A stretch of DNA of 34,976 bases, taken from assembly GCA_045538635.1 (NCBI GenBank), contig JAZSRU010000067.1, positions 1-34,976 on the forward strand, written 5' to 3'. Below, piece after piece: positions 1-6,853 of this stretch (position 1 is the stretch's first letter; every line of letters begins with the position of its first letter). Under the pieces are notes generated by a model. It ran no database searches. It was not told where the DNA came from and worked only from the letters and a program-made list of their open reading frames with translations. Made by a program: the position numbers and the translations under genes. This DNA comes from RGIG5270 sp045538635. GTDB taxonomy: Bacteria > Verrucomicrobiota > Lentisphaeria > Victivallales > Victivallaceae.

Positions 1-24
1 TCAGTCAATGTTTAGTACAGAGCC
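1..24 (-). mobile_element. terminal end of a MITE-like element (copy A, rest lies outside window)
   Basis: Read on the minus strand, these bases give GGCTCTGTACTAAACATTGA followed by CTGA. This matches the right end of the complete element at 28518-28825 (GGCGCTGTACTAAACATTGA), apart from two central bases. The end stops two bases before the TAA stop codon of the adjacent glycosyltransferase gene. Only the end is visible; the body would lie upstream of base 1. If the family makes 8-base duplications, bases 25-32 (TTTTATTT) should recur on the far side of the element. Confidence 0.7.
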
Positions 25-26
25 TT

Positions 27-1250
27 TTATTTATTGCGGGTCAGCCATTTATTGTTGTTGAGGGTCAGAATGGCATAAAGCGGTATCCATATCAGAAATA
101 TCATTGAAAACAAACTGTAAGTCAATGAATGCATTGAATACCGGAATGACTTTTTGCGGGTATAAACAATCATCGGCAAAATCGACCAGAGGACAATACC
201 AAGAACAATATACTTGACCAGAAATACACTGGTCACAAAATTGCAAATAAGATAAAGTATCACAAAAGGCAGCATGACTATCGGCGACAAAACACCGATA
301 TTGAAAATAATATAATGAAATGTCAGACCGATTGATTTGATATGCTTGAATGAAGCATTCTGAAACACATATTTAAACATCAGAATATTTTCCCTGATAT
401 CACCGCGCACCCAACGGAGAAGCATTTTGCACAGATTTGTGTATGTGATCGGCATATTGGTATAAGCATTGGCTGATTCCTGATAAACAACTTCCCATTT
501 AGTCTTGAGCAGCATACATGTAAGTTCACGATCCTCCCCGATAGCGGTTTTTTTGCCGAGAAAAGTTTTATTCAGCCACTCATCCACCAGCGGCACAACT
601 GCACTTTTGCGGTATGCGCTCAATGCGCCGGGGGTACACAGCACAGAGCCGCACTTGCTCTGGGCGCTGCGCAGGAACTCGTATGAAAAAACAAATATGA
701 TATCCATCAAGCGCGGGATAAGACCTTCATTGATATTTTTGACATTGATATTGCCGGCGACACCGCCGACTTTGGCATTGGCAAAAGGTTTGACGATATT
801 TGCGAGAGCATCGTTTCTGATGGTACTGTCACTGTCAATAGTTACAAGTATTTCATTTTCAGAAAGTTCTATGCCTTTGGCAAGAGCGTGTTTCTTGCCG
901 CCATTCTGCGGACAGTAATAAGTTTTGATATTTTTGAATTCAGCTTTTGCCTTTTCGATCCAGTCACGGCTGTCATCAGTTGAGCCGTCATCTACAATGA
1001 TGACTTCAAAATTTTCATACTCTGAAGCCATTACACTCTGCACAGTTTCGTAAATATGACGACTCTCATTAAAAACCGGAATGATAACACTGCAGCTGGG
1101 AGCATGATCATCCTTGAACGGCTTGTAAGTAAAAGCAATCACAGAAATAACCAGCATATATGCAAGAGTAATGTAACTGAAAATGACCGGAAATGTCACT
1201 ATCAGCCACAAAAGCAATGCTGCTGCTATGCAAAGTAAAATCTGTTTCAT
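27..1250 (-). CDS. membrane-bound GT2 family glycosyltransferase (hyaluronan/NodC/PgaC-like synthase)
   Basis: The 407-residue protein is a processive-type family 2 glycosyltransferase of the inner membrane. It probably polymerises a UDP-sugar into a surface polysaccharide. Hydrophobic segments lie at about residues 4-40, and a C-terminal membrane block starts at about residue 300. The catalytic domain between them shows VDDGS (D87, D88, nucleotide binding), the DSD metal site (139-141), GED (238-240, catalytic base region) and the LLRWVRGD motif (RW at 279-280), the counterpart of the Q/RxxRW motif of processive synthases. The length is close to NodC-type enzymes. No export or modification partner is adjacent, so the polymer cannot be named. 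It is transcribed divergently from the M16 peptidase, and its stop abuts a MITE end. Confidence 0.85.
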   Translation of the reverse strand: MKQILLCIAAALLLWLIVTFPVIFSYITLAYMLVISVIAFTYKPFKDDHAPSCSVIIPVFNESRHIYETVQSVMASEYENFEVIIVDDGSTDDSRDWIEKAKAEFKNIKTYYCPQNGGKKHALAKGIELSENEILVTIDSDSTIRNDALANIVKPFANAKVGGVAGNINVKNINEGLIPRLMDIIFVFSYEFLRSAQSKCGSVLCTPGALSAYRKSAVVPLVDEWLNKTFLGKKTAIGEDRELTCMLLKTKWEVVYQESANAYTNMPITYTNLCKMLLRWVRGDIRENILMFKYVFQNASFKHIKSIGLTFHYIIFNIGVLSPIVMLPFVILYLICNFVTSVFLVKYIVLGIVLWSILPMIVYTRKKSFRYSMHSLTYSLFSMIFLIWIPLYAILTLNNNKWLTRNK

Positions 1251-1301
1251 TTTATCTCACTTTATAAAAAATAAACTTTATCCCCCAAAACGAAAAATCC
1301 G

Positions 1302-1316
1302 ATATTATATAATATA
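1302..1316 (-). promoter_or_regulatory. promoter of GT2 gene, with palindromic -10 region
   Basis: On the minus strand TTGCAA (1334-1339) is followed after 17 bases by TATATT (1311-1316). The -10 region overlaps a perfect 14-base palindrome at 1302-1315 (arms ATATTAT and ATAATAT). The TTGCAA hexamer is self-complementary and is also the candidate -35 for the divergent M16 gene. Prediction from sequence only. Confidence 0.45.
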
Positions 1317-1333
1317 GCACAACTTTGAGCAAT

Positions 1334-1361
1334 TTGCAACTTTCAAAATATGTGATATATT
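1334..1361 (+). promoter_or_regulatory. promoter of M16 peptidase gene
   Basis: TTGCAA at 1334-1339, a 16-base spacer and TATATT at 1356-1361 precede the gene start at 1389 by a short leader. A purine-rich AAAAAAAAGGA ribosome-binding stretch lies just before the ATG. The same spacing and box type recur at other gene starts in this window. Confidence 0.45.
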
Positions 1362-1388
1362 TATACAAACTCAAAAAAAAGGATTTTT

Positions 1389-2483
1389 ATGAATATTTTT
1401 GCAAAAAGTCAGACCGCACTGGCATCTCTCAATCTCGTTTACCTCGGAAAAGTCGTTCATGAACAACCCGGCTTCCGCGGTGTCAGCCATCTTGCAGAAC
1501 ACCTTATTTCATACGGTGTCCGCGACTGTGAAGCTCAATATGAAAAATACGGTATCGTCAGCAATGCAGCCACCGGTCCCTTATCTGTATCCTTTTATCT
1601 GCAGGGCATTGACCGCTACATCCGCAAATTCGGAAATGATTACATAGACCGTCTGCTTGAATTTGAGCCGTCAAAAGAACTTTTTGAACGCGAACGCAAA
1701 GTTGTTCTGGAGGAATACAAAGATTGTTTCACCGATCAAGTTGGTTCATATCTCCTGAATCAAATGCGCATAAATTATGATTACTGCGGCCCGGTTGGAT
1801 ATCGCGCCGACCTCGAAAATCTCACCTATGATGATTATATGGATTTCCAGCGAAGCACATTCCGCGCGCCGGACAAACTCATTTATGTCGGCGACAGCGA
1901 ATTCAAAAAAGAAATAAATTTCAGCAATTCATCACTCACCCGTGAATTCAAATTGCAAAAATCAACCACTCTTGAACTGGAAAACAAAAGTTCTTTTGAA
2001 GAAAAAGCCGTTGTTCATCTCCACTCTCCGCTGCAGCAGCATGAACTTCCTTATGCCCGTTTTGCCTCAAGAGTGCTTTCGCACGGCATGGACAGTCCGC
2101 TGTTCAAACTGGTCAGGGAAAAACACGCGCTGGCATATTTTGTTTATGCTGCTGCATCATCATTGAGTTTAAACTGTTCATCCTTTGACATCCTGACGCT
2201 CGTCAGCAAAGAAAATAAGGATTTCACCTTTGAACTCATCAGTGATGTTATGAATAATCCGGAAAAATATGTTACGCAGGAACGCTTTGATGATCTGCTT
2301 TTTGCTTACAAAATCATATTGGAAAAAGAGGAGATCGAGCGTTACATCAATGTCAACAATTTCATTGCCCCTTATGAATGCAGCATTGATTATCTCATTG
2401 ATAACAAACTTCTTACATACGAAAGCATTATCAATTTCATCAAAAATGCCGCAAAAAATACGCACCATTTTTCTGATAAATAA
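1389..2483 (+). CDS. M16 family zinc peptidase (pitrilysin/insulinase type), single gene
   Basis: The 364-residue protein has the inverted zinc motif HLAEH (H34, E37, H38). About 70 residues later ERKVVLEEY (E108 or E109) supplies the third ligand, as in the M16 HxxEH...E signature. The C-terminal half carries the usual second, inactive M16-type domain, with LFKLVREKHALAYFVYA resembling the conserved LR-E-x-LAY segment. It is shorter than typical bacterial M16 proteins (about 420 residues), mainly because the region before the zinc motif is reduced. M16 peptidases often work as paired subunits, but no partner lies next to this gene. No signal peptide is visible, so a cytoplasmic location is likely. 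The AAGGA before the ATG supports the start. Confidence 0.75.
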   Translation: MNIFAKSQTALASLNLVYLGKVVHEQPGFRGVSHLAEHLISYGVRDCEAQYEKYGIVSNAATGPLSVSFYLQGIDRYIRKFGNDYIDRLLEFEPSKELFERERKVVLEEYKDCFTDQVGSYLLNQMRINYDYCGPVGYRADLENLTYDDYMDFQRSTFRAPDKLIYVGDSEFKKEINFSNSSLTREFKLQKSTTLELENKSSFEEKAVVHLHSPLQQHELPYARFASRVLSHGMDSPLFKLVREKHALAYFVYAAASSLSLNCSSFDILTLVSKENKDFTFELISDVMNNPEKYVTQERFDDLLFAYKIILEKEEIERYINVNNFIAPYECSIDYLIDNKLLTYESIINFIKNAAKNTHHFSDK

Positions 2484-2540
2484 AAGAAGTCTGATTTGTT
2501 GCACCTCCTCATCTTTTTCAAAAAACTCTTATGTACCTTT

Positions 2541-2892
2541 TTTACAAACGCTATGTTCCCATTGTAGGTAGATCTGGAATTTTGGGAGTTTAAGGATTAA
2601 AAAACTAAAAGAAGAGGGATAGGGGGGAGAGTAGAGAAGCATTTATGCTGAACGGCAATCTCCCCCGGATGGCAATCGTGGCGGAAGATTTGCTTTGTCA
2701 CTCCTCAAAAAAGAGGAGGGACAAAACGAACATTCCGCCACAAAAAAGCCTGACACCATACAGCCAACAACATCCACGCGTCAGCGTTACAAAATGGGGA
2801 TGGATATCCCCCTGCGGGGTAAGGGGGCGCAGCCAGCCCCCTGAAAAAATATTACAACTATCTCCCCTCAATGGGAACAGAGCCTTTACAAA
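2541..2892. mobile_element. complete MITE-like non-autonomous element (copy B1) with 8-base target duplication
   Basis: The element body is 2549-2884. Its ends are imperfect inverted repeats: GCTATGTTCCCATTG at 2550-2564, and GCTCTGTTCCCATTG read on the minus strand from 2883 to 2869 (14 of 15 match, with a perfect 10-base core). It is flanked by identical TTTACAAA at 2541-2548 and 2885-2892. The interior (about 2680-2850) is a reverse-orientation relative of the core of copy C. It includes a GGCGGAA/TTCCGCC stem (2680-2686, 2733-2739), a CTCCTC/GAGGAG hairpin (2701-2718) and the TGGGGATGGATATCCCC block. No believable coding sequence is inside, so movement would need a transposase supplied from elsewhere. 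Confidence 0.75.
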
Positions 2893-2929
2893 AAATAAGT
2901 TATATATCAAATCTTTGCTGATAAAATAT

Positions 2930-3036
2930 AAACATTGACTGATAATTTGAAAAAAATAAGGGGTTTGCGGTATAGCTTTTTGCTCAAGAAAAAAAGCGGC
3001 AATACCACAATGTGGCTAATCTGTTAGTACACAGCC
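2930..3036. mobile_element. decayed MITE fragment (copy B2)
   Basis: From AAACATTGACTGATAATTTG (2930-2949) to GTGGCTAAT (3012-3020) this matches, in reverse orientation, the right third of copy C with scattered differences. It then jumps straight to the opposite terminal repeat TTAGTACACAGCC (3024-3036), so the central part of the element is missing. The GGCTCTGTACT outer end on the left is not recognisable. The GGTATAGC...GCGGCAATACC hairpin with A/T-rich flanks remains and could end transcription of the metallophosphoesterase gene, whose stop is at 3045. The rest of 2484-3044 shows no gene. Confidence 0.65.
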
Positions 3037-3044
3037 AAATAAAA

Positions 3045-4187
3045 TTACTGCCTGCCTGACCGCAAAACTATAACTGTTATCTCCGGCGGCACGCCCAGAC
3101 GGAGCGGGAAACCGCTCCAGAGCGATGCTCCCGCGCTGATATAAAGCTTCATGCCGTCAATATCATATTCTCCGCGGACAACTCCGCTGTTGACCGGCGC
3201 GATAAGCCAGCGGTCCATCCCGATTATCATACCGCCGTGAGTATGACCTGAAATCTGCAAATCAACACCGCTCCCGGCATGTTCTTCGAGATTTTTCGGC
3301 TGATGCGCCAGCAGAATTTTAAATCCGTCCGCCGGAACATTCTGCCAGACTTTACGCAGATCCGGAGCTTCTTTGCCGCGTTTTGCCGCGCTGTAATCGG
3401 CAAGGCCGCCGATGTAAATGCTTTTGCCGTCTTTTTTTATTCCGACATTGGAATTTATCAGGATCGGCAGTTTCAAATCGGCAAATTTCTCTATCCATTC
3501 ATCATAACCTGAATAGTATTCATGATTGCCGGTAACTCCGAAAACTCCATAAGGTGCGGCAAGTTTCCGCAAAGGCTCAACATCCTCCGCACGCTTGTCC
3601 ACCCGCCCGTCAATAATATCTCCGGGCAGCACTATGACATCCGGCTTTTCGTTCAATGTCAATTCAACAATGCGTTCAATCAATGGAGCCTGATTCACTG
3701 CACTGACATGCAGATCAGCCAGAACCGCAATCTTGAAACCGTCAAATTCATCCGGCAGCCGGTCAAATTTCATCTCAACATACTTGACCGGAGGAACAGT
3801 CAATCCTTCATAGAGTGAATATGCCGAAAGCAGCGCACCGATCGACAGAATGACAATGGCGGAAATACCCGTCGGAAATCTGCGGACAATAACCTTTCTA
3901 TATTCCAGAATTTTCCAGATCGGCAGCACAATAATATCCTTGAACAGCAGAAATGCCGCCGCGAAAAAAAGTATTCCATACAGGAAAACAACAAATATCA
4001 ACAGCCAACGCGGCAGTTCCGGCGCGAAAAACAATCCGCCGCCAAGCCGGCGCAAAATTCCATTTTTCTGAGCGACAATAAATATCGCCGCCGCCATCCA
4101 AACCTTATGTTTCCATGAAATTTTCAAAGGCAGGATCATGCTGACAGCAATATATAAAAAAAGCACCATTGCCATCATAAACATCAT
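3045..4187 (-). CDS. membrane-anchored calcineurin-like metallophosphoesterase (YkuE/YaeI type)
   Basis: The 380-residue protein has an N-terminal membrane region with hydrophobic stretches at about 5-20, 28-40, 59-83 and 108-125. A complete binuclear-metal phosphoesterase domain follows: ADLH (157-160), GD (189-190), GNHE (220-223), AH (294-295) and GHTHGG (314-319). The family hydrolyses phosphoester or pyrophosphate bonds; some members, such as chlamydial LpxG, cleave UDP-2,3-diacylglucosamine in lipid A synthesis. That role is possible here because LpxC and LpxK are encoded nearby and no LpxH or LpxI is seen, but it is an inference. The ATG directly follows the stop of the upstream gene, with GAGGAG six bases before it. 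It is the last gene of the murC run. Confidence 0.8.
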   Translation of the reverse strand: MMFMMAMVLFLYIAVSMILPLKISWKHKVWMAAAIFIVAQKNGILRRLGGGLFFAPELPRWLLIFVVFLYGILFFAAAFLLFKDIIVLPIWKILEYRKVIVRRFPTGISAIVILSIGALLSAYSLYEGLTVPPVKYVEMKFDRLPDEFDGFKIAVLADLHVSAVNQAPLIERIVELTLNEKPDVIVLPGDIIDGRVDKRAEDVEPLRKLAAPYGVFGVTGNHEYYSGYDEWIEKFADLKLPILINSNVGIKKDGKSIYIGGLADYSAAKRGKEAPDLRKVWQNVPADGFKILLAHQPKNLEEHAGSGVDLQISGHTHGGMIIGMDRWLIAPVNSGVVRGEYDIDGMKLYISAGASLWSGFPLRLGVPPEITVIVLRSGRQ

Positions 4188-4577
4188 TTATTGCTCCTCA
4201 AGATAATCAAACAATACATTTACCGGAACAATAGTCCATGCCAACAGCAGCACTACCCACAATAATACCGGAACATACATTCCGCTGTTGGCAATAAAAA
4301 CTGAATAAATAAAACCAAGATTTATCAAAGTTACCGGCAGCCACAAGGCTATCATTGAAATAATATATTTGGCATGACTCCAGCGGCTCTGACGCTTTTT
4401 CAGATCATTGATAAAATCTTTGGCGAACATCATATACAACCCGAGAAAAACATAAAAAGCTATAAATGCCATATTCGGTATTCCGACTCTATATGCTACC
4501 AGAAAAAGAAATGACAAAACACCTATGCCGACCGCCGCATAAAAATAATTCAAAAAATGTCTGATTGTTGAAAACAT
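4188..4577 (-). CDS. small four-helix membrane protein of unknown function
   Basis: I do not recognise this family. The frame is open upstream to 4637, inside the Ddl end, but ATG at 4577 is preferred because it starts beyond the murB-ddl stop and follows AGGAG at a 12-base distance. The 129-residue product has about four hydrophobic segments (roughly 12-30, 35-52, 72-93, 101-121), a basic loop between the second and third (KKRQSRWSHAK) and an acidic C-terminus (YLEEQ). It sits between murB-ddl and the membrane metallophosphoesterase with no gap to the latter, so it is probably co-translated with it and may be its membrane partner. Confidence 0.65.
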   Translation of the reverse strand: MFSTIRHFLNYFYAAVGIGVLSFLFLVAYRVGIPNMAFIAFYVFLGLYMMFAKDFINDLKKRQSRWSHAKYIISMIALWLPVTLINLGFIYSVFIANSGMYVPVLLWVVLLLAWTIVPVNVLFDYLEEQ

Positions 4578-4599
4578 ACTTTCATTCAACTCCTGTGTA

Positions 4600-6447
4600 T
4601 TACTCTTCTTTGTTTTCTTCTTTGCGCATGAGCGCATTATTGACCAGCATACCGGTCATTTGTTCAAAGCTTATTCCCGCAACTTTTGCGGCTTTCGGCA
4701 CCAGACTGGTCGCAGTACAGCCGGGGATGCCATTACCCTCAAGAAAATACGGCACGCCTTTTTCATCAACGATAAAATCGACACGCAGAATGTCGCGGCA
4801 TCCTGCCTTGCGGTAAAACTCAAGTGCATACTCAGATGCTTTGTCAATCACATCCTGCGAAAGATTTTTTACCGGACAGAAATATTGAGTTCTGCCGTTT
4901 TTGTAAAGATATTTGGCATCATAATCATAGAACTGCGACGGACTGGCAATCTCAATAGCGGGCAGAACTGTATCATTGACGATTGGCACTGTGATTTCCA
5001 CACCTTTAACAAATTCCTCGGCAATGATTTCATTGTCATAACGGAATTCACGGTTCAATGCAGAGTCAAATTCATCCTCACTTTTAACGAGTTCAATTCC
5101 GATAGTGGATCCCTCATTCGGAGCCTTAAGCACCAGCGGAAAAGAAAATCCGCGCGGCAATTTACGATTTTCAGGTGTCAGAATACACCATTTTGCAGTC
5201 GGGATATTGTTTTCATCTGCAAGTTTTTTGGAAGCGATCTTGTCCATGACCAGTTTGCATGCCGCCGAAGATGAACCAACGAAAGAGATATTTTCATTTT
5301 CCATCACTTTCTGGATACCGCCATCCTCTCCGAAACCACCATGCAGAACCACATAAACGGCATCGGCACTGCGCATTTCATCAGTGACGGCACATTCCTG
5401 AATATCAATTTCACAAACATTATAATTGCCGTTTCTCAATGCCTGTGCAACTGCCGCTCCTGAGCGTAATGAAACTTCACGCTCACTTGATACACCGCCT
5501 TTCAAAACCGCAACTTTGGGTGCAGCCGGAGATTCCAACAGAGCATTGCGGGAAGCCGGATCAATAAAATTGACTTCCGGAACGAGATAAACATTAAACA
5601 TCTCCGCCACCATCTGACGCGTTTTTTTCATCAACTCAAGTACGTCTTTTTCCGAAGCATCATCAAAATTGACGATAAAATTGGCATGTTCCATACTGAT
5701 TTTGGCACCGCCTGAAATTTCACCTTTGAGATTCACCATATCAATCAAACGGCCGGCAGAATCCTCTGAAGATATATTTTTGAACATACATCCGGCAGTA
5801 CGCCCTTTGGGTTCACGCTGCCGTCGAAGTTCAAGTTCCTGCTGAACAGCCTTTTTCTCAACTTCTGAAACCGCAGGAACCAGACGCAGACTCGCACCGG
5901 TAATAATAACATCATCCGGAATACTGCTGTGCCGGTATGACCATTCAATATCATCTCTGAGTGCATGAAAAACAGAACCGTCCCTATAACAGCCGAAAAG
6001 TTCGACAATATGATTTGCAATATCATCATCACGCGCACCGGCATTCATACGCACCGCACCGCCAAGTCCGCCGGGGATACCTGCCAATGAAGCCATCCCC
6101 CCGAGACCGTGTTTGATGCCGTATTGTATGACTTCAATAAGTTTTGTACCGCAGCCGGCACTGATAATATCTCCAATATGGGAAATCTCTTTAAAACTGC
6201 CCTGACGCAGAACAATGATGATTCCATTATATTCGCTGTCACATCCGACAATATTGCTGCCGCCGGAAATCACAAAATAAGAGATTTTTCTCTGTGCAAG
6301 CACCCGCAGCAGTGAAGCAAGTTCAATATCGTTTTCCGGATACGCCACCATCGGAGCATTGCCGCCGCAGCCGAGAGTCGTAAGTTCGCTGTACGGCACA
6401 TCAAACCGGAATCTTATTGAAGGAAGCAATTCAGCAACAGTTCTCAT
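4600..6447 (-). CDS. murB-ddl: MurB-Ddl fusion: UDP-N-acetylenolpyruvoylglucosamine reductase + D-alanine-D-alanine ligase
   Basis: One 615-residue frame holds two peptidoglycan precursor enzymes. Residues 1-296 are MurB: FAD-binding TTLGCGG (23-29), SGGSN (61-65), GIPGGLGGAVRMNAGA (123-138), SYRHS (170-174), AGCMFKN (218-224) with Cys220 at the usual Ser/Cys proton-donor position, and PEVNFI (290-295) with the conserved Glu. After a linker of about 14 residues, residues 311-615 are Ddl: VLKGGVSSEREVSLRSG, HGGFGEDG, the ATP-grasp segment LKAPNEGSTIG, and RVDF...FLEGNGIPG for metal and substrate binding. MurB reduces UDP-GlcNAc-enolpyruvate and Ddl joins two D-alanines, steps well apart in the pathway. 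The ATG overlaps the hisI stop (ATGA), which suggests coupled translation. Confidence 0.93.
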   Translation of the reverse strand: MRTVAELLPSIRFRFDVPYSELTTLGCGGNAPMVAYPENDIELASLLRVLAQRKISYFVISGGSNIVGCDSEYNGIIIVLRQGSFKEISHIGDIISAGCGTKLIEVIQYGIKHGLGGMASLAGIPGGLGGAVRMNAGARDDDIANHIVELFGCYRDGSVFHALRDDIEWSYRHSSIPDDVIITGASLRLVPAVSEVEKKAVQQELELRRQREPKGRTAGCMFKNISSEDSAGRLIDMVNLKGEISGGAKISMEHANFIVNFDDASEKDVLELMKKTRQMVAEMFNVYLVPEVNFIDPASRNALLESPAAPKVAVLKGGVSSEREVSLRSGAAVAQALRNGNYNVCEIDIQECAVTDEMRSADAVYVVLHGGFGEDGGIQKVMENENISFVGSSSAACKLVMDKIASKKLADENNIPTAKWCILTPENRKLPRGFSFPLVLKAPNEGSTIGIELVKSEDEFDSALNREFRYDNEIIAEEFVKGVEITVPIVNDTVLPAIEIASPSQFYDYDAKYLYKNGRTQYFCPVKNLSQDVIDKASEYALEFYRKAGCRDILRVDFIVDEKGVPYFLEGNGIPGCTATSLVPKAAKVAGISFEQMTGMLVNNALMRKEENKEE

Positions 6448-6830
6448 TTCCTGCCTCCGTACATTTGTGACGGGTCTTTCAGAACCGCTTCAGTTTCAAC
6501 GAGTTCTCCATTCTCATCAAGTTTCCGGTAGAAACAGCTCTCATGTCCGGTGTGGCAGGCGACATGACCTATCTGATTGACTTTGAGCAGGATACAGTCA
6601 AGGTCGCAGTCCAGATATATTTCTTTGATTTCCTGCACATTGCCGCTCTCCTCGCCTTTGCGCCACAATTTCTGACGGCTGCGGGAAAAATATACAGCGC
6701 GTTTGGTGCGGCAGCTTTCATCCCATGCAGCTTCATTCATAAATGCCATCATCAGCACTTTACCGCTTTCAAAATCCTGTGCAATCGCCGGGAGCAATCC
6801 GCCCTCTTTGGCAAAATCCGGTTTAATCAT
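6444..6830 (-). CDS. hisI: phosphoribosyl-AMP cyclohydrolase
   Basis: This 128-residue enzyme opens the purine ring of phosphoribosyl-AMP in histidine synthesis. Diagnostic features are the opening KEGGLLPAIAQD, then VLMMAFMNEAAW, SRSRQKLWRKGEESGN, and the metal-binding DCDLDC with GHVACHTGHESCFYR. The frame extends nine codons upstream, but ATG at 6830 is preferred because AAAGGA lies about nine bases before it and the longer start would overlap the stop of the upstream deaminase. It is a stand-alone HisI (no HisE domain) and no other histidine gene is in the window, so it is an orphan within a cell-wall gene run. The protein family call is secure. Confidence 0.93.
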   Translation of the reverse strand: MIKPDFAKEGGLLPAIAQDFESGKVLMMAFMNEAAWDESCRTKRAVYFSRSRQKLWRKGEESGNVQEIKEIYLDCDLDCILLKVNQIGHVACHTGHESCFYRKLDENGELVETEAVLKDPSQMYGGRK

Positions 6831-6853
6831 ATATGTAATCCTTTCATTATAAA

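Noticed and set aside
2645..2938. Open frames on both strands within the intergenic block (also 2698-2910 on the minus strand)
   Set aside because: They lie inside MITE copy B1 and run across its terminal repeat; the translations follow hairpin sequence and show no domain.
4660..5274. 204-residue open frame opposite murB-ddl
   Set aside because: It is antisense to a secure two-domain gene and has no motif or ribosome-binding site.
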